Assembly: GCA_903879915.1 (NCBI GenBank)
Contig: CAIRNJ010000090.1
Span: forward strand, 1 to 40,386
Length of the DNA: 40,386 nucleotides
Source: an uncultured Elusimicrobia bacterium
GTDB lineage: Bacteria > Elusimicrobiota > Elusimicrobia > Elusimicrobiales > UBA9959
Reading direction: 5' to 3'
Both the position numbers and the translations under genes were made by a program. This document shows, in pieces, positions 1 through 7,478 of the stretch (its first letter is position 1; the number at the start of each line of letters is the position of its first letter). The notes beneath the pieces were generated by a model. It worked only from the letters and a program-made list of their open reading frames with translations. It was not told where the DNA came from and did not search any database.

Positions 1-40
1 CGTGCTGCCCCGCCCGCCCCGGGCGGGGCAGCACGTTTTT
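1..40 (+). terminator. Hairpin plus T-run, terminator-like, in left inverted repeat
   Basis: Two 15-nt arms (1-15 and 21-35) pair perfectly around a 5-nt loop and are followed by five T at 36-40. This is a textbook intrinsic terminator for transcription entering from the left. The mirrored copy at 2126-2160 has its T-run on the minus strand, so each end would block transcription coming in from outside while letting outward transcription pass. Confidence 0.6.
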
Positions 41-119
41 CAGATTTCTGCATTTGTTTTTTTCCTTTAAAATTAAAAAATTAAATGGCGCAAAAAATTC
101 TGCATTTTTAATTTTTTTG
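1..119 (+). repeat. Left copy of 119-bp perfect inverted repeat
   Basis: Bases 1-119 are the exact reverse complement of 2042-2160. The copy has a GC-rich palindrome (1-35) followed by an AT-rich 84 bp. Read on the minus strand it carries the same ribosome-binding site, ATG and first 17 to 18 codons used by miaB at the other end, so it could start a reading frame that leaves the window to the left. Confidence 0.9.
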
Positions 120-385
120 AAGAGCGGGGGCACCCGGTTGATAGAAAACCCTCCCAGGCTCGCTGTTCGCTCGCCCTGGCGGGCTTTCCTGTTAATTAAA
201 TGTCGCCCCCGGAGAGGCGGAGGCTAAAACCGGTACAGCCCGGGCAAGCCGGGCTGCCCCGGTATTAGCAGGAATTTATCCCGCCCGCCCATTCTTGCCC
301 GCTTTCCCGCTGCCGCAGCGTAAAAGCGTGCATTTACCCCTAAAAGAAAAAGACAAAGAACTGTAAAATAACGTATAATACCCTT
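120..385. other. Non-coding leader region of the recombinase cassette
   Basis: I find no convincing gene here. A perfect 8-bp-stem hairpin lies at 236-256 (arms CAGCCCGG and CCGGGCTG) without a following T-run; it may be a recombinase or regulator binding site. The 3' part becomes A-rich and ends in the promoter of the HTH gene. Confidence 0.4.
374..379 (+). promoter_or_regulatory. -10 box (TATAAT) of the HTH-recombinase genes
   Basis: A perfect TATAAT lies 6 nt before the ATG at 386, so transcription should begin at or next to the start codon. No Shine-Dalgarno sequence fits between them, which suggests a leaderless mRNA. A -35 element is not obvious. Confidence 0.55.
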
Positions 386-559
386 ATGAAGCGCTACAAC
401 ATGGTTTACGCCGCGCAGGCGCTGGGCGTAACAAGACAAACCCTGTACAACTGGATCAAGAAAGGCTGGGTTAAGCCTGGCAGGGATTACCGTGATTACC
501 CCGTATTCACGGAGGCGGACATCCGCAAACTCAAAAAGTGGAAAGAGACCATAAGGTAG
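386..559 (+). CDS. Small MerR-type helix-turn-helix protein (excisionase/recombinase regulator-like)
   Basis: This 57-residue protein starts MKRYNMVYAAQALGVTRQTL and ends in a basic tail. Residues about 7-30 read as a helix-turn-helix (AAQALGVTRQTLYNWIKKG), followed by a wing-like stretch (Asp-Tyr-Pro-Val-Phe-Thr) and a helix, as in MerR-type or Xis-like DNA-binding modules. The gene stops 4 nt before the serine recombinase begins, so the two are almost certainly co-transcribed. Small HTH proteins beside large serine recombinases often act as directionality factors or repressors; that role is inferred here. The start is fixed by a TATAAT box only 6 nt upstream. Confidence 0.75.
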   Translation: MKRYNMVYAAQALGVTRQTLYNWIKKGWVKPGRDYRDYPVFTEADIRKLKKWKETIR

Positions 560-563
560 CCAT

Positions 564-2195
564 ATGAAGACCGCTCTATATCTGCGAGTATCCACGGAAG
601 ACCAGGCGAGGGAAGGCTATTCCCTTGAGGTCCAGAGGGAAACCCTCGAAGCTTTTGTAAAACGGGAAGGCCACGAAATTTTCAAGGTCTACTCGGACGA
701 CGGTATAAGCGGCGCCACCACGCGCAGGCCCGCGCTTGCCGCACTTTTGGCTGACGCCAAAGGCGGCAAGTTCGGGCTGGTACTGGTAGCCAAACTGGAC
801 CGCTTCAGCCGCAACCTGAAAGACCTCTTAATTCTGGTGGACGAGCTTTGCAGCTACGGCGTAGGCTTTAAGTCGGCGGGGGAACCCTTTGACACCACAA
901 CCTCGGCCGGCAAGCTTATGTTTCAGCAGCTTGGCAGTTTCGCGGAGTTCGAGCGCAACCGCATTGCGGAGCGCGTATTCCCCGGCATGGTCAAAGGCGT
1001 TCAAAAGGGTAATTGGCAGGGTTCGCGCTACGCGCCCTACGGTTACGCCTACAACAAGCCCGCCAAGCTGCTGGAGCTGGTTGAGAGCGAGGCCGAGGTT
1101 GTGCGGCAAATCTACGCCCTGTACCTGGAGGGCAAAAGCACTTTATCCATAGGCGCGGCCCTTACCAAACAGGGCGTCAGAAACCGCAAGGGCAACTATT
1201 TCGGCACCAAGACCATAGGCGATATCCTTAAAAACCCTATCTACACCGGAAAGATCGTCTGGAACACCCACCATTACGACAAGGCCAAGAGAACGCCAAA
1301 GGGCTATAAATACGTCAAAAACCCCGCCAGCGAGGTTATTACCGCCCAGGGCAGGCATCTCCCCATAATCAGCGCGGAAGCCTTTGCGCAAGCGCAAAAG
1401 CTTCGCGCTGAAAAACGCATAACCATCCGGCAGGCCAAGCCGGGGGACTACTTATTGTCCGGCCTGATATTCTGCGGCAACTGCAATCACAAGTTCGTGG
1501 GCGCGTCCGCGGTCTCCAACCACCGCACCAAGGCCACCAAGAAATGGTACCGTTGCTCTTCAATAACCAACAGTTATAAGACCTGCCACAATAAGAGCAT
1601 CAAGGCGGAAGTCATCGAGCCGCAGCTTGAATTATTCCTGGAACTGTTGCTCAGAAGTAATGAATTTGGGAACCGATGGCCGAACATGACCGTGCCGCCC
1701 ATAAAGTTGCCGGAAGACGAAAAAGAGGCTAAAAAGGCGGTTCACCAAAGCCTGTCAGACAATTTCGCTAAACAGGCGAAATTGACTGACGCCTACATAG
1801 AAGGCCTCATGTCCAAGGAAGTTTTCGAGGCTTCAAATAAAGAGCTTATGGAGAAAGGCGAAGAGCTGAAAAAGCTGGCGGCCTTCTACGATTTGCGCCA
1901 GATAGACCGCGAAAAATCCGCGGACTATCTGGCGAAGGCGCGCACGTTCCTTTCCGACGGTAACATAGGAGAAAAAGAGCCGGACGCCGCCGACAAGAAA
2001 AGGCTCCTGGGCGTGCTGGTCAGGAACGTGAAAGTCGGGGACAAAAAAATTAAAAATGCAGAATTTTTTGCGCCATTTAATTTTTTAATTTTAAAGGAAA
2101 AAAACAAATGCAGAAATCTGAAAAACGTGCTGCCCCGCCCGGGGCGGGCGGGGCAGCACGGCGGGTCTGTATTATCACCTTCGGCTGCCAGATGA
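564..2195 (+). CDS. Large serine recombinase (resolvase/invertase family)
   Basis: This 543-residue site-specific DNA recombinase has an N-terminal resolvase catalytic domain (about 3-150). The nucleophile is Ser10 in LYLRVSTEDQ, and the conserved motifs KLDRFSRN and the FAEFERNRIAERV helix are present. A Recombinase domain follows (about 165-275), then a zinc ribbon with CGNC near 304 and further Cys near 335-345, and a charged coiled coil (about 380-460). The FFAPFNFL segment near 509-516 looks like the usual C-terminal core. The last roughly 30 residues are encoded inside the inverted repeat and the start of miaB, so they are probably non-native read-through past a missing stop codon. It overlaps miaB by 88 bp in another frame. 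Confidence 0.9.
   Translation: MKTALYLRVSTEDQAREGYSLEVQRETLEAFVKREGHEIFKVYSDDGISGATTRRPALAALLADAKGGKFGLVLVAKLDRFSRNLKDLLILVDELCSYGVGFKSAGEPFDTTTSAGKLMFQQLGSFAEFERNRIAERVFPGMVKGVQKGNWQGSRYAPYGYAYNKPAKLLELVESEAEVVRQIYALYLEGKSTLSIGAALTKQGVRNRKGNYFGTKTIGDILKNPIYTGKIVWNTHHYDKAKRTPKGYKYVKNPASEVITAQGRHLPIISAEAFAQAQKLRAEKRITIRQAKPGDYLLSGLIFCGNCNHKFVGASAVSNHRTKATKKWYRCSSITNSYKTCHNKSIKAEVIEPQLELFLELLLRSNEFGNRWPNMTVPPIKLPEDEKEAKKAVHQSLSDNFAKQAKLTDAYIEGLMSKEVFEASNKELMEKGEELKKLAAFYDLRQIDREKSADYLAKARTFLSDGNIGEKEPDAADKKRLLGVLVRNVKVGDKKIKNAEFFAPFNFLILKEKNKCRNLKNVLPRPGRAGQHGGSVLSPSAAR
2042..2160 (-). repeat. Right copy of 119-bp perfect inverted repeat
   Basis: This is the exact reverse complement of 1-119. 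It contains the 3' coding end of the serine recombinase, the AAAGGA Shine-Dalgarno-like site and ATG of miaB, and a 15-bp-stem hairpin (2126-2160) that is translated as the N-terminus of MiaB. The match ends at 2042. Confidence 0.9.
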
Positions 2196-3400
2196 ACGAG
2201 GCGGACTCGGAGAACATCGCGGCGTCTTTCAGACGTCGCGGGTTCGAGCTGACCGACGAGATCAAGAAGGCCGACGCCGTGGTGGTGAACACCTGCACGG
2301 TGCGGCAGCGCGCCGAGGACAAGGCCATCTCGCAGATAGGGCGGCTGCGCCTGTGGAAAGAAAAGCGGCCCGAGGGCAAGCTGTTCGTGGTGGGCTGCGC
2401 CGCGCAGAAGCTGGGGGGGAAGTACCTGAAGAACCGCTTCCCGTTCGTGGACGAGGTGGTGGGCGCCAAGGCTATAGAGGATTTCGAGGACGCGCTGATA
2501 GCGCAGTTCGGCCCGGACGGCGGGGCCGAGGCGGCGCACCAGAACATGTTCCGGTCGCCGCAGACCGCCTACGTTACCATCATGCGCGGCTGCTCGCTCA
2601 AATGCTCCTACTGCATAGTGCCGGCCGTGCGCGGGCCGGCGGTGTTCCTGCCGGCGGGGGAAATACTGGCCGACGCCGCGGCGAAAATAAAGGCCGGCGC
2701 CAAAGAGATTGTTCTGCTGGGCCAGACCGTCAACGCCTGGCGCGGCGGAAAGACCACGTTCTCCGAACTCTTAAACAAAGTCCTGGCCCTGCCGGGGCTG
2801 CAGCGGCTGCGCTTCATGAGCCCGCACCCGCTTTATTTCGACGACTCTTTTACCGCGCTGCTGGCGCGCGAAAAGAAGCTGGCCCGCTACCTGCACCTGC
2901 CGGTGCAGTCGGGCTCGGACCGCATCCTTAAGGCCATGCGCCGCGGCTATACCCGCGCGCAGTACCTGGGCCTGCTGAAGAAGCTGCGCGCGGCGGTGCC
3001 GGGCATGACCGTCTCGACGGATTTTATAGTGGGCTACCCGGGCGAGACCGAAGAGGATTTCAACGATACGCTCTCCATGGTGGCGGAGGGCGGGTTCACC
3101 ATGGCCTATTGTTTCAAGTATTCCCCGCGCACGGACAGGCCGGAAATGGCCGCCACCATAAGCGGGACCGTGATGAAAGCCAGGCTTGAAAAACTGCTGG
3201 CAGCCGTCAAAAAGAACTCGAGCCTTGTTTTAAATGAAAGAATTGGTAAAATAGAGGAAGTTCTCTTTGAAACAGAAACCTACGGCCGCACCTCAGGCAA
3301 TTTCTCCCTGCGGGTGAAGGCGGGCGGCACCCCCGGGAAAATGGCCGAAGTACTGGTGGCCGGGGCCGAGAAAAATACTTTGAACGGAAAGGTACTATGA
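2108..3400 (+). CDS. miaB: tRNA-2-methylthio-N6-dimethylallyladenosine synthase MiaB
   Basis: This radical-SAM methylthiotransferase converts i6A37 to ms2i6A37 in tRNAs reading UNN codons. The N-terminal UPF0004 domain has the auxiliary-cluster cysteines C27 (FGCQMN), C63 (NTCTVR) and C97 (VVGCAAQ). The radical-SAM motif is C162-x3-C166-x2-C169 (GCSLKCSYC), and a TRAM-like C-terminus follows from about 370. At 430 residues it is close to family length. The start at 2108 follows AAAGGA with about 9 nt spacing, and no other start precedes the FGCQMN motif. The first 18 codons come from the inverted repeat and its 15-bp hairpin, so the native start may have been displaced by the upstream cassette. 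It overlaps the PilZ gene by 4 bp (ATGA), and miaA lies one gene further on, matching the pathway. Confidence 0.93.
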   Translation: MQKSEKRAAPPGAGGAARRVCIITFGCQMNEADSENIAASFRRRGFELTDEIKKADAVVVNTCTVRQRAEDKAISQIGRLRLWKEKRPEGKLFVVGCAAQKLGGKYLKNRFPFVDEVVGAKAIEDFEDALIAQFGPDGGAEAAHQNMFRSPQTAYVTIMRGCSLKCSYCIVPAVRGPAVFLPAGEILADAAAKIKAGAKEIVLLGQTVNAWRGGKTTFSELLNKVLALPGLQRLRFMSPHPLYFDDSFTALLAREKKLARYLHLPVQSGSDRILKAMRRGYTRAQYLGLLKKLRAAVPGMTVSTDFIVGYPGETEEDFNDTLSMVAEGGFTMAYCFKYSPRTDRPEMAATISGTVMKARLEKLLAAVKKNSSLVLNERIGKIEEVLFETETYGRTSGNFSLRVKAGGTPGKMAEVLVAGAEKNTLNGKVL

Positions 3401-3882
3401 CTAATAAAAAAACCAGCAAGGTCCTGAAAGAAAGACGCAGGCACGTACGCCTGCCCATCCTGCACGGGATCCTCGAACCGGTAGAGATAGAATTCTATAC
3501 CACGGACGAGCACGGCAAGAACGTGCCGCAGCCGGCCATCCTGGTGGACCTCTCCGCCGGCGGCATGCGCCTGATAACCTTCATGCCGCCGCCCCACACT
3601 AAGGAACTTAATATAGTTCTTAAGCTGGGCGGGATAAAAGGCATCCCCGTGACCGGAAAAATTTCCTGGGTAAAAGAAAAAGGCGGCGTGTTCATGAACG
3701 GCATCTCGTTCAGCGACATCAGCCACGACGACCGCAAGATGATCAACGAAATGGCGGAAGACTATTCCGACTGCGACACCCGCATAGCGCTGAAACTCCC
3801 GGAAGTATGCGTGGAAACCTGCCGCGGGCACGGCCTGTGCAACAAGCCGCAGAAGGACGAGCCGCTGTTCAAGAAAAAGTAA
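3397..3882 (+). CDS. PilZ-domain protein (probable c-di-GMP receptor)
   Basis: This 161-residue protein has the two PilZ ligand motifs: the RRRHVR segment near residues 13-18 (RxxxR) and DLSAGGMRL near 47-55 (D/NxSxxG). A beta-barrel-like stretch continues to about 125. It probably binds cyclic di-GMP and relays it to motility or surface functions; type IV pilus genes occur elsewhere in the window. The C-terminus adds a small cysteine-bearing tail (Cys-x3-Cys-x6-Cys, about 140-151) that is not part of the PilZ fold and might bind a metal. Translation is coupled to miaB by an ATGA overlap. Confidence 0.85.
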   Translation: MTNKKTSKVLKERRRHVRLPILHGILEPVEIEFYTTDEHGKNVPQPAILVDLSAGGMRLITFMPPPHTKELNIVLKLGGIKGIPVTGKISWVKEKGGVFMNGISFSDISHDDRKMINEMAEDYSDCDTRIALKLPEVCVETCRGHGLCNKPQKDEPLFKKK

Positions 3883-3903
3883 AAGAACAGGCGGCTGAAC
3901 TGC

Positions 3904-3939
3904 CAGGCAGCCGGAAGAAACCGGCTGCCTGCTGTTTTT
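3904..3939 (+). terminator. Intrinsic terminator after the PilZ gene
   Basis: Perfect 11-bp arms (3904-3914 and 3921-3931, CAGGCAGCCGG / CCGGCTGCCTG) with a 6-nt loop are followed by CTGTTTTT. Confidence 0.85.
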
Positions 3940-3966
3940 AGTGACCGCCGCACCGCGCCACAACAC

Positions 3967-4929
3967 ATGTCCCTTCAGCCCATTAAACCTATTACCCTGA
4001 TGGGGGCCAACGCCTCCGGCAAGACCGAGATAGCGCTGGAGCTCGCCCGCCGCGCCGGCGGAGAGATAATTTCCGTAGATTCAAAACAGATATATAAATT
4101 CCTGGAAGCGGGCACGGCCAAGCCGGCCGGCGCCTGGACGGACACGCCCGAAGGGCGCCTGTACCTGGCGGAGGGCGTGCCCTACCACCTGGTGGACACC
4201 CTCGACCCCCGCGCCACTTACGACGCGGGGGCTTTCGTGAAGGAAGCCAAAACTATCATGGCCGCGGTGTGGACGCGCGGCAAAGTGCCTATCATGGCCG
4301 GCGGCACGGGCATGTACGTGCAGGCGTTCTGGAACGGCCTGGACGAACTGCCGGCCGCCAACCCCGAGCTGCGCCAGGAGCTGGCGGCGCTGGTGCAGGC
4401 CGGCGGCAAAGAGGCGCTGCACGCCCAGCTCAGCGCCCTGGACCCCGAAGCCGCGCGCGGCATACCGGCCGGCAACGTGCAGCGCGTGATGCGCGCCATA
4501 GAAATAACCCGGCTGGCGGGCAGGCCGGTGTCGCAGATCTGGTCCGGCAAGTTCTTCAACGCGCTGCCGGCGCACGAGGGGAAATTCGTTTTTTTGAAAT
4601 GGAACAAGGAACTGCTGGCCGAACGGGTGAAGCGCCGCACGGTGCAGCGCTTCGATGCCTGGGCCGCCGAGACCCGCGCACTGCTCGACGGCGGCTACGC
4701 CCAGGACTGCCCCGGCCTGAAAACGCTGGGCTACCCGCAGGTTATGGATTTTCTGGCGGGAACTATTTCGAAGCCCGACGCCGTGCATGCCATAATTGCG
4801 GTAACCATGGCCTACGCCAAACGGCAGAACACCTGGTTCGCGCGCTATAAGAACGCCCTCAGGCTGGAACTGGAGAAATTCGAGGACTACGACCCCGCCG
4901 CCCTGGCGGAAAAGATACTCAACGCATGA
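3967..4929 (+). CDS. miaA: tRNA dimethylallyltransferase MiaA
   Basis: This enzyme transfers dimethylallyl from DMAPP to N6 of A37 in tRNA, making the i6A substrate of MiaB. The 320-residue protein has the P-loop GANASGKT at 13-20, the DSKQIYK motif near 38 with the conserved catalytic Asp, the GTAKP motif, and the PIMAGGTGMYVQA segment near 110-122. Length and motif order match MiaA. It begins after the terminator following the PilZ gene, with no clear Shine-Dalgarno site, and overlaps hflX by 4 bp (ATGA). A miaA-hflX pair is also known in other bacteria. Confidence 0.95.
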   Translation: MSLQPIKPITLMGANASGKTEIALELARRAGGEIISVDSKQIYKFLEAGTAKPAGAWTDTPEGRLYLAEGVPYHLVDTLDPRATYDAGAFVKEAKTIMAAVWTRGKVPIMAGGTGMYVQAFWNGLDELPAANPELRQELAALVQAGGKEALHAQLSALDPEAARGIPAGNVQRVMRAIEITRLAGRPVSQIWSGKFFNALPAHEGKFVFLKWNKELLAERVKRRTVQRFDAWAAETRALLDGGYAQDCPGLKTLGYPQVMDFLAGTISKPDAVHAIIAVTMAYAKRQNTWFARYKNALRLELEKFEDYDPAALAEKILNA

Positions 4930-6176
4930 AAGCCATACTTGTAGGCGCCGAACTTAAAAGCACACGCCAGACGGCCGGGGGGGAGACCGCCCTGGACGAG
5001 CTGTGGCGCCTTACCGAGACCGCCGGCATCGAGCCCGTCATAAAGATGCGGGTGCGCCTGGCCAAGTGGAACCCGGCCACGCTGGTGGGCTCGGGGAAAG
5101 TGGCGGAGCTCAAAGCCCTGGCGGCCGAGACCGGCGCCGGGGCGGTGATCTTCGACGACGACCTTACACCCGCGCAGCAGCGCAACCTGGGCAAAGAACT
5201 CGGCGTGATAGTGGCCGACCGCACGCGCCTGATCATAGGCATCTTCGACATCCGGGCGCGCACGCGCGAGGGCAAGCTGCAGGCCCGGCTGGCGGAATTC
5301 TCGTACGCGCTGTCGCGCCTGGCCGGCAAGGGTTCGGCCATGGACCAGCAGCGCGGCATGATAGGCGGCCGCGGCGCCGGAGAAAGGAAGATAGATTACA
5401 ACCGGCGCGAGCTGCGCGTCAAAATTACAGAGCTGGAGCGCGAGATAGAGGCCATCAAGCGCGAGCGCAGCACCCAGCGTGGCCGGCGCGACGCCGTGCC
5501 CATGCCGCAGGTGTCCATAGTGGGCTACACCAACGCCGGCAAATCCACGCTGCTCAATTTCCTCACCGGCAACCGCCACGGCATTTACGCCGATGACAAG
5601 CTGTTCGCCACGCTGGACCCCTCCACCAAGCGCGTGCGCCTGCCGGCCGGCGGCTGGGCGCTGTTCACCGACACGGTGGGCTTCATCCAGAAACTGCCGC
5701 ACGCCCTGGTGGCGGCCTTCAGCGCCACGCTGGAGGAGATACGCTACAGCGACCTCATCCTGCACGTGCACGATCTTTCTTCCCCGGACACCCGGCTGCA
5801 GCACGACGCGGTGATGGCCACGCTCGGCGAGCTGGGAGCCAGGAACATCCCGGTTATAAACGTTTTTAACAAGGCCGACATGGTCAAGGACGCCGCGGTA
5901 ACGGCCTGGGCGCCGCAGCGCCTGCGGCCGCGGTTCGTTTCCGCGCTCACCGGCGAAGGCATAGGCGACCTGCTGCTTGCGGCCGAGCGCGCGCTGTCCC
6001 TTAAATGGAAGGAGCAGGAACTGCTGCTGCCGGCCGGCTCCAAGGAGCTGCTGCGCGAGATCTACGCCAGCTGCCTGGTGCAGGAGGTTTCCTACGGCGA
6101 GCAGGGCGTGACGGTGCGCTTCAAGGCCACCCCGGAGAACTACGCCCGGCTTAAGAAAAAAACGGCGGCCGGTTAG
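4926..6176 (+). CDS. hflX: Ribosome-associated GTPase HflX
   Basis: This 416-residue GTPase binds the 50S subunit and splits stalled ribosomes. It has an N-terminal HflX domain (about 1-185) with the Gly-rich segment GGRGAGERKIDYNRRELR and a coiled linker. The G domain follows: G1 GYTNAGKS near 200, G3 DTVGFI near 245, G4 NKAD near 316, and a G5-like SALTG. The start overlaps the miaA stop. An intrinsic terminator overlaps its stop codon, so miaA-hflX forms a transcription unit that ends here. Confidence 0.95.
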   Translation: MKAILVGAELKSTRQTAGGETALDELWRLTETAGIEPVIKMRVRLAKWNPATLVGSGKVAELKALAAETGAGAVIFDDDLTPAQQRNLGKELGVIVADRTRLIIGIFDIRARTREGKLQARLAEFSYALSRLAGKGSAMDQQRGMIGGRGAGERKIDYNRRELRVKITELEREIEAIKRERSTQRGRRDAVPMPQVSIVGYTNAGKSTLLNFLTGNRHGIYADDKLFATLDPSTKRVRLPAGGWALFTDTVGFIQKLPHALVAAFSATLEEIRYSDLILHVHDLSSPDTRLQHDAVMATLGELGARNIPVINVFNKADMVKDAAVTAWAPQRLRPRFVSALTGEGIGDLLLAAERALSLKWKEQELLLPAGSKELLREIYASCLVQEVSYGEQGVTVRFKATPENYARLKKKTAAG

Positions 6177-6191
6177 GCCGCCCGCTTTTTT
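6164..6191 (+). terminator. Intrinsic terminator overlapping the hflX stop
   Basis: A 7-bp stem (GGCGGCC 164-170 with GGCCGCC 176-182 of the 6 kb block) and 5-nt loop are followed by CGCTTTTTT. The stem starts inside the last hflX codons. Confidence 0.7.
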
Positions 6192-6192
6192 A

Positions 6193-6198
6193 TATAAT
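6193..6198 (+). promoter_or_regulatory. -10 box (TATAAT) of plsY
   Basis: A perfect TATAAT sits 7 nt before the plsY ATG at 6206 and directly after the hflX terminator T-run. The transcript would start at or beside the ATG; the only upstream purines are AAAAAG, so a leaderless mRNA is likely. Confidence 0.55.
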
Positions 6199-6205
6199 TA
6201 AAAAG

Positions 6206-6871
6206 ATGACGAATATTAACGTAGGCCTTCTTTTTATCGCCAGCTATTTACTGGGCGGCATCCCCACCGGCTACTTAATAGGCCGGCTCAGGGGCATAGA
6301 TATCCGCCAGCACGGCTCCGGCAACCCGGGCACGGCCAACGTGTACCGCACGCTGGGCAAGCTGCCCGGCATCTGCACGTTCCTGGTGGATTTCCTGAAA
6401 GGCTTCGCTCCGGCCATGGTAGCCATGCACTTTTTTTACAACGCGCAGGGCGCAGACGGCTTCAGCAAGGGACACTGGTGGATACCCGTTACGGCCGGCG
6501 CGCTGGCCATAGCCGGCCATATCTGGACCGTCTTCCTGGGTTTCCGCGGCGGCAAGGGCGTGGCCACGGCCGCCGGGGTGTTCATGGCCCTGCTGCCCGT
6601 GCCCACGGCGGCGGCGTTCGGCGTTTTCGCCGTTGCGGTAGCCATCACCAAACATATCTCGGTAGGCTCCATGTCGGCCGCGGTGGCGCTGCCCGTACTC
6701 TGTTTCTTCCTTACCGACGCGCACCAGCGCCCTTTCACGCTGCTGGCGCTGGCCGTGTGCGCGCTGATCTTCTATACGCATATAGCGAACATCCGCCGCA
6801 TCCTTAAAGGAAAGGAGCTGTCCTTCAAGCACAAGGAAGATCAGGCCCCCGGCGGCGGAGAAAAAAAGTAA
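6206..6871 (+). CDS. plsY: Acyl-phosphate:glycerol-3-phosphate acyltransferase PlsY
   Basis: This inner-membrane enzyme acylates glycerol-3-phosphate with acyl phosphate, the first step of phospholipid synthesis. The 221-residue protein shows about five membrane segments and the three PlsY motifs: GSGNPGTANVYR near residues 38-49 (family SGNxGxTN), the VDFLKG segment, and GHIWTVFLGFRGGKGVAT near 105-122. The C-terminal tail is charged and Gly-rich. It appears to have its own promoter, and the DUF151-family gene follows 13 nt downstream. Confidence 0.95.
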   Translation: MTNINVGLLFIASYLLGGIPTGYLIGRLRGIDIRQHGSGNPGTANVYRTLGKLPGICTFLVDFLKGFAPAMVAMHFFYNAQGADGFSKGHWWIPVTAGALAIAGHIWTVFLGFRGGKGVATAAGVFMALLPVPTAAAFGVFAVAVAITKHISVGSMSAAVALPVLCFFLTDAHQRPFTLLALAVCALIFYTHIANIRRILKGKELSFKHKEDQAPGGGEKK

Positions 6872-6884
6872 ATAAGGCTTTTTA

Positions 6885-7478
6885 ATGACAAAAGACAACG
6901 CGGAAGAGAACAATGTCGAGGTGCGGATCTATTCCATAGCCACCAGCCTCACCGAATCCATAATTTTCCTGGACGAGACCGAGGGCACCCGCATACTGCC
7001 CATCTGGATAGGCCCCATGGAGGCGCAGGCCATAGCCATACGGCTGTCCGGCTATCCCTCGCCCAGGCCCATGACGCACGACCTGCTGTTCTCGGTGATA
7101 AAGACGCTGGGGCTCAAGATAACCGGCGTTACCATCACCGACATCGTTGAGAACACCTATTACTCCCACCTGCGCATAACCGAGGCCGACGGCACCCGCC
7201 CGCGCAACGTGGACGCCCGCCCGTCGGACGCCGTGGCCATGGCGGTGCGTTTCGGCTGCCCCATTTACATCAACGAGCGCGTGTTCGGCAAAACGCAGGT
7301 GCTCTCCAAGCCCATCACCGAGGACGAGGTGGTGAAGTTCAAGCACGACCTCAAGAACCTCAAGCCCAACGATATAATCGGCCAGCTGCTGGACGGCAGG
7401 CTCCCGCCTTCCGGCGGCAAGGACGAAAAAACCGACGAAGAGGAAGAAAAACAGGAGGGGGAACAGGACGATGAATAG
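6885..7478 (+). CDS. Bifunctional nuclease family (DUF151) protein
   Basis: This 197-residue member of the BFN/DUF151 family has characteristic stretches such as ILPIWIGPMEAQAIAIRLSG (about 37-56), RPMTHDLLFSVIKTLG (about 61-76) and VDARPSDAVAMAVR (about 106-119). Some family members have been reported to have nuclease activity; the cellular role is uncertain. The C-terminus is an acidic, Glu/Lys-rich tail (about 170-197). It overlaps the HU/IHF-like gene by 8 bp, so the two are translationally coupled. Confidence 0.85.
   Translation: MTKDNAEENNVEVRIYSIATSLTESIIFLDETEGTRILPIWIGPMEAQAIAIRLSGYPSPRPMTHDLLFSVIKTLGLKITGVTITDIVENTYYSHLRITEADGTRPRNVDARPSDAVAMAVRFGCPIYINERVFGKTQVLSKPITEDEVVKFKHDLKNLKPNDIIGQLLDGRLPPSGGKDEKTDEEEEKQEGEQDDE

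Larger units (their letters stand above)
1..2160. mobile_element. Serine-recombinase cassette with 119-bp terminal inverted repeats
   Basis: The segment is bounded by an exact 119-bp inverted repeat (1-119 and 2042-2160) and carries an HTH gene and a large serine recombinase. The outer end of the left repeat coincides with the window edge, so the repeat could be longer than 119 bp. The inner ends diverge at once (base 120 against base 2041). The layout fits a self-contained invertible segment or a small integrated element. An assembly fold-back at a contig end is the main alternative, because the repeat starts exactly at base 1. Confidence 0.55.

Noticed and set aside
224-595. Open frame of 123 codons on the minus strand
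   Set aside because: It lies antisense to the HTH and recombinase genes, has no ribosome-binding site and resembles no family.
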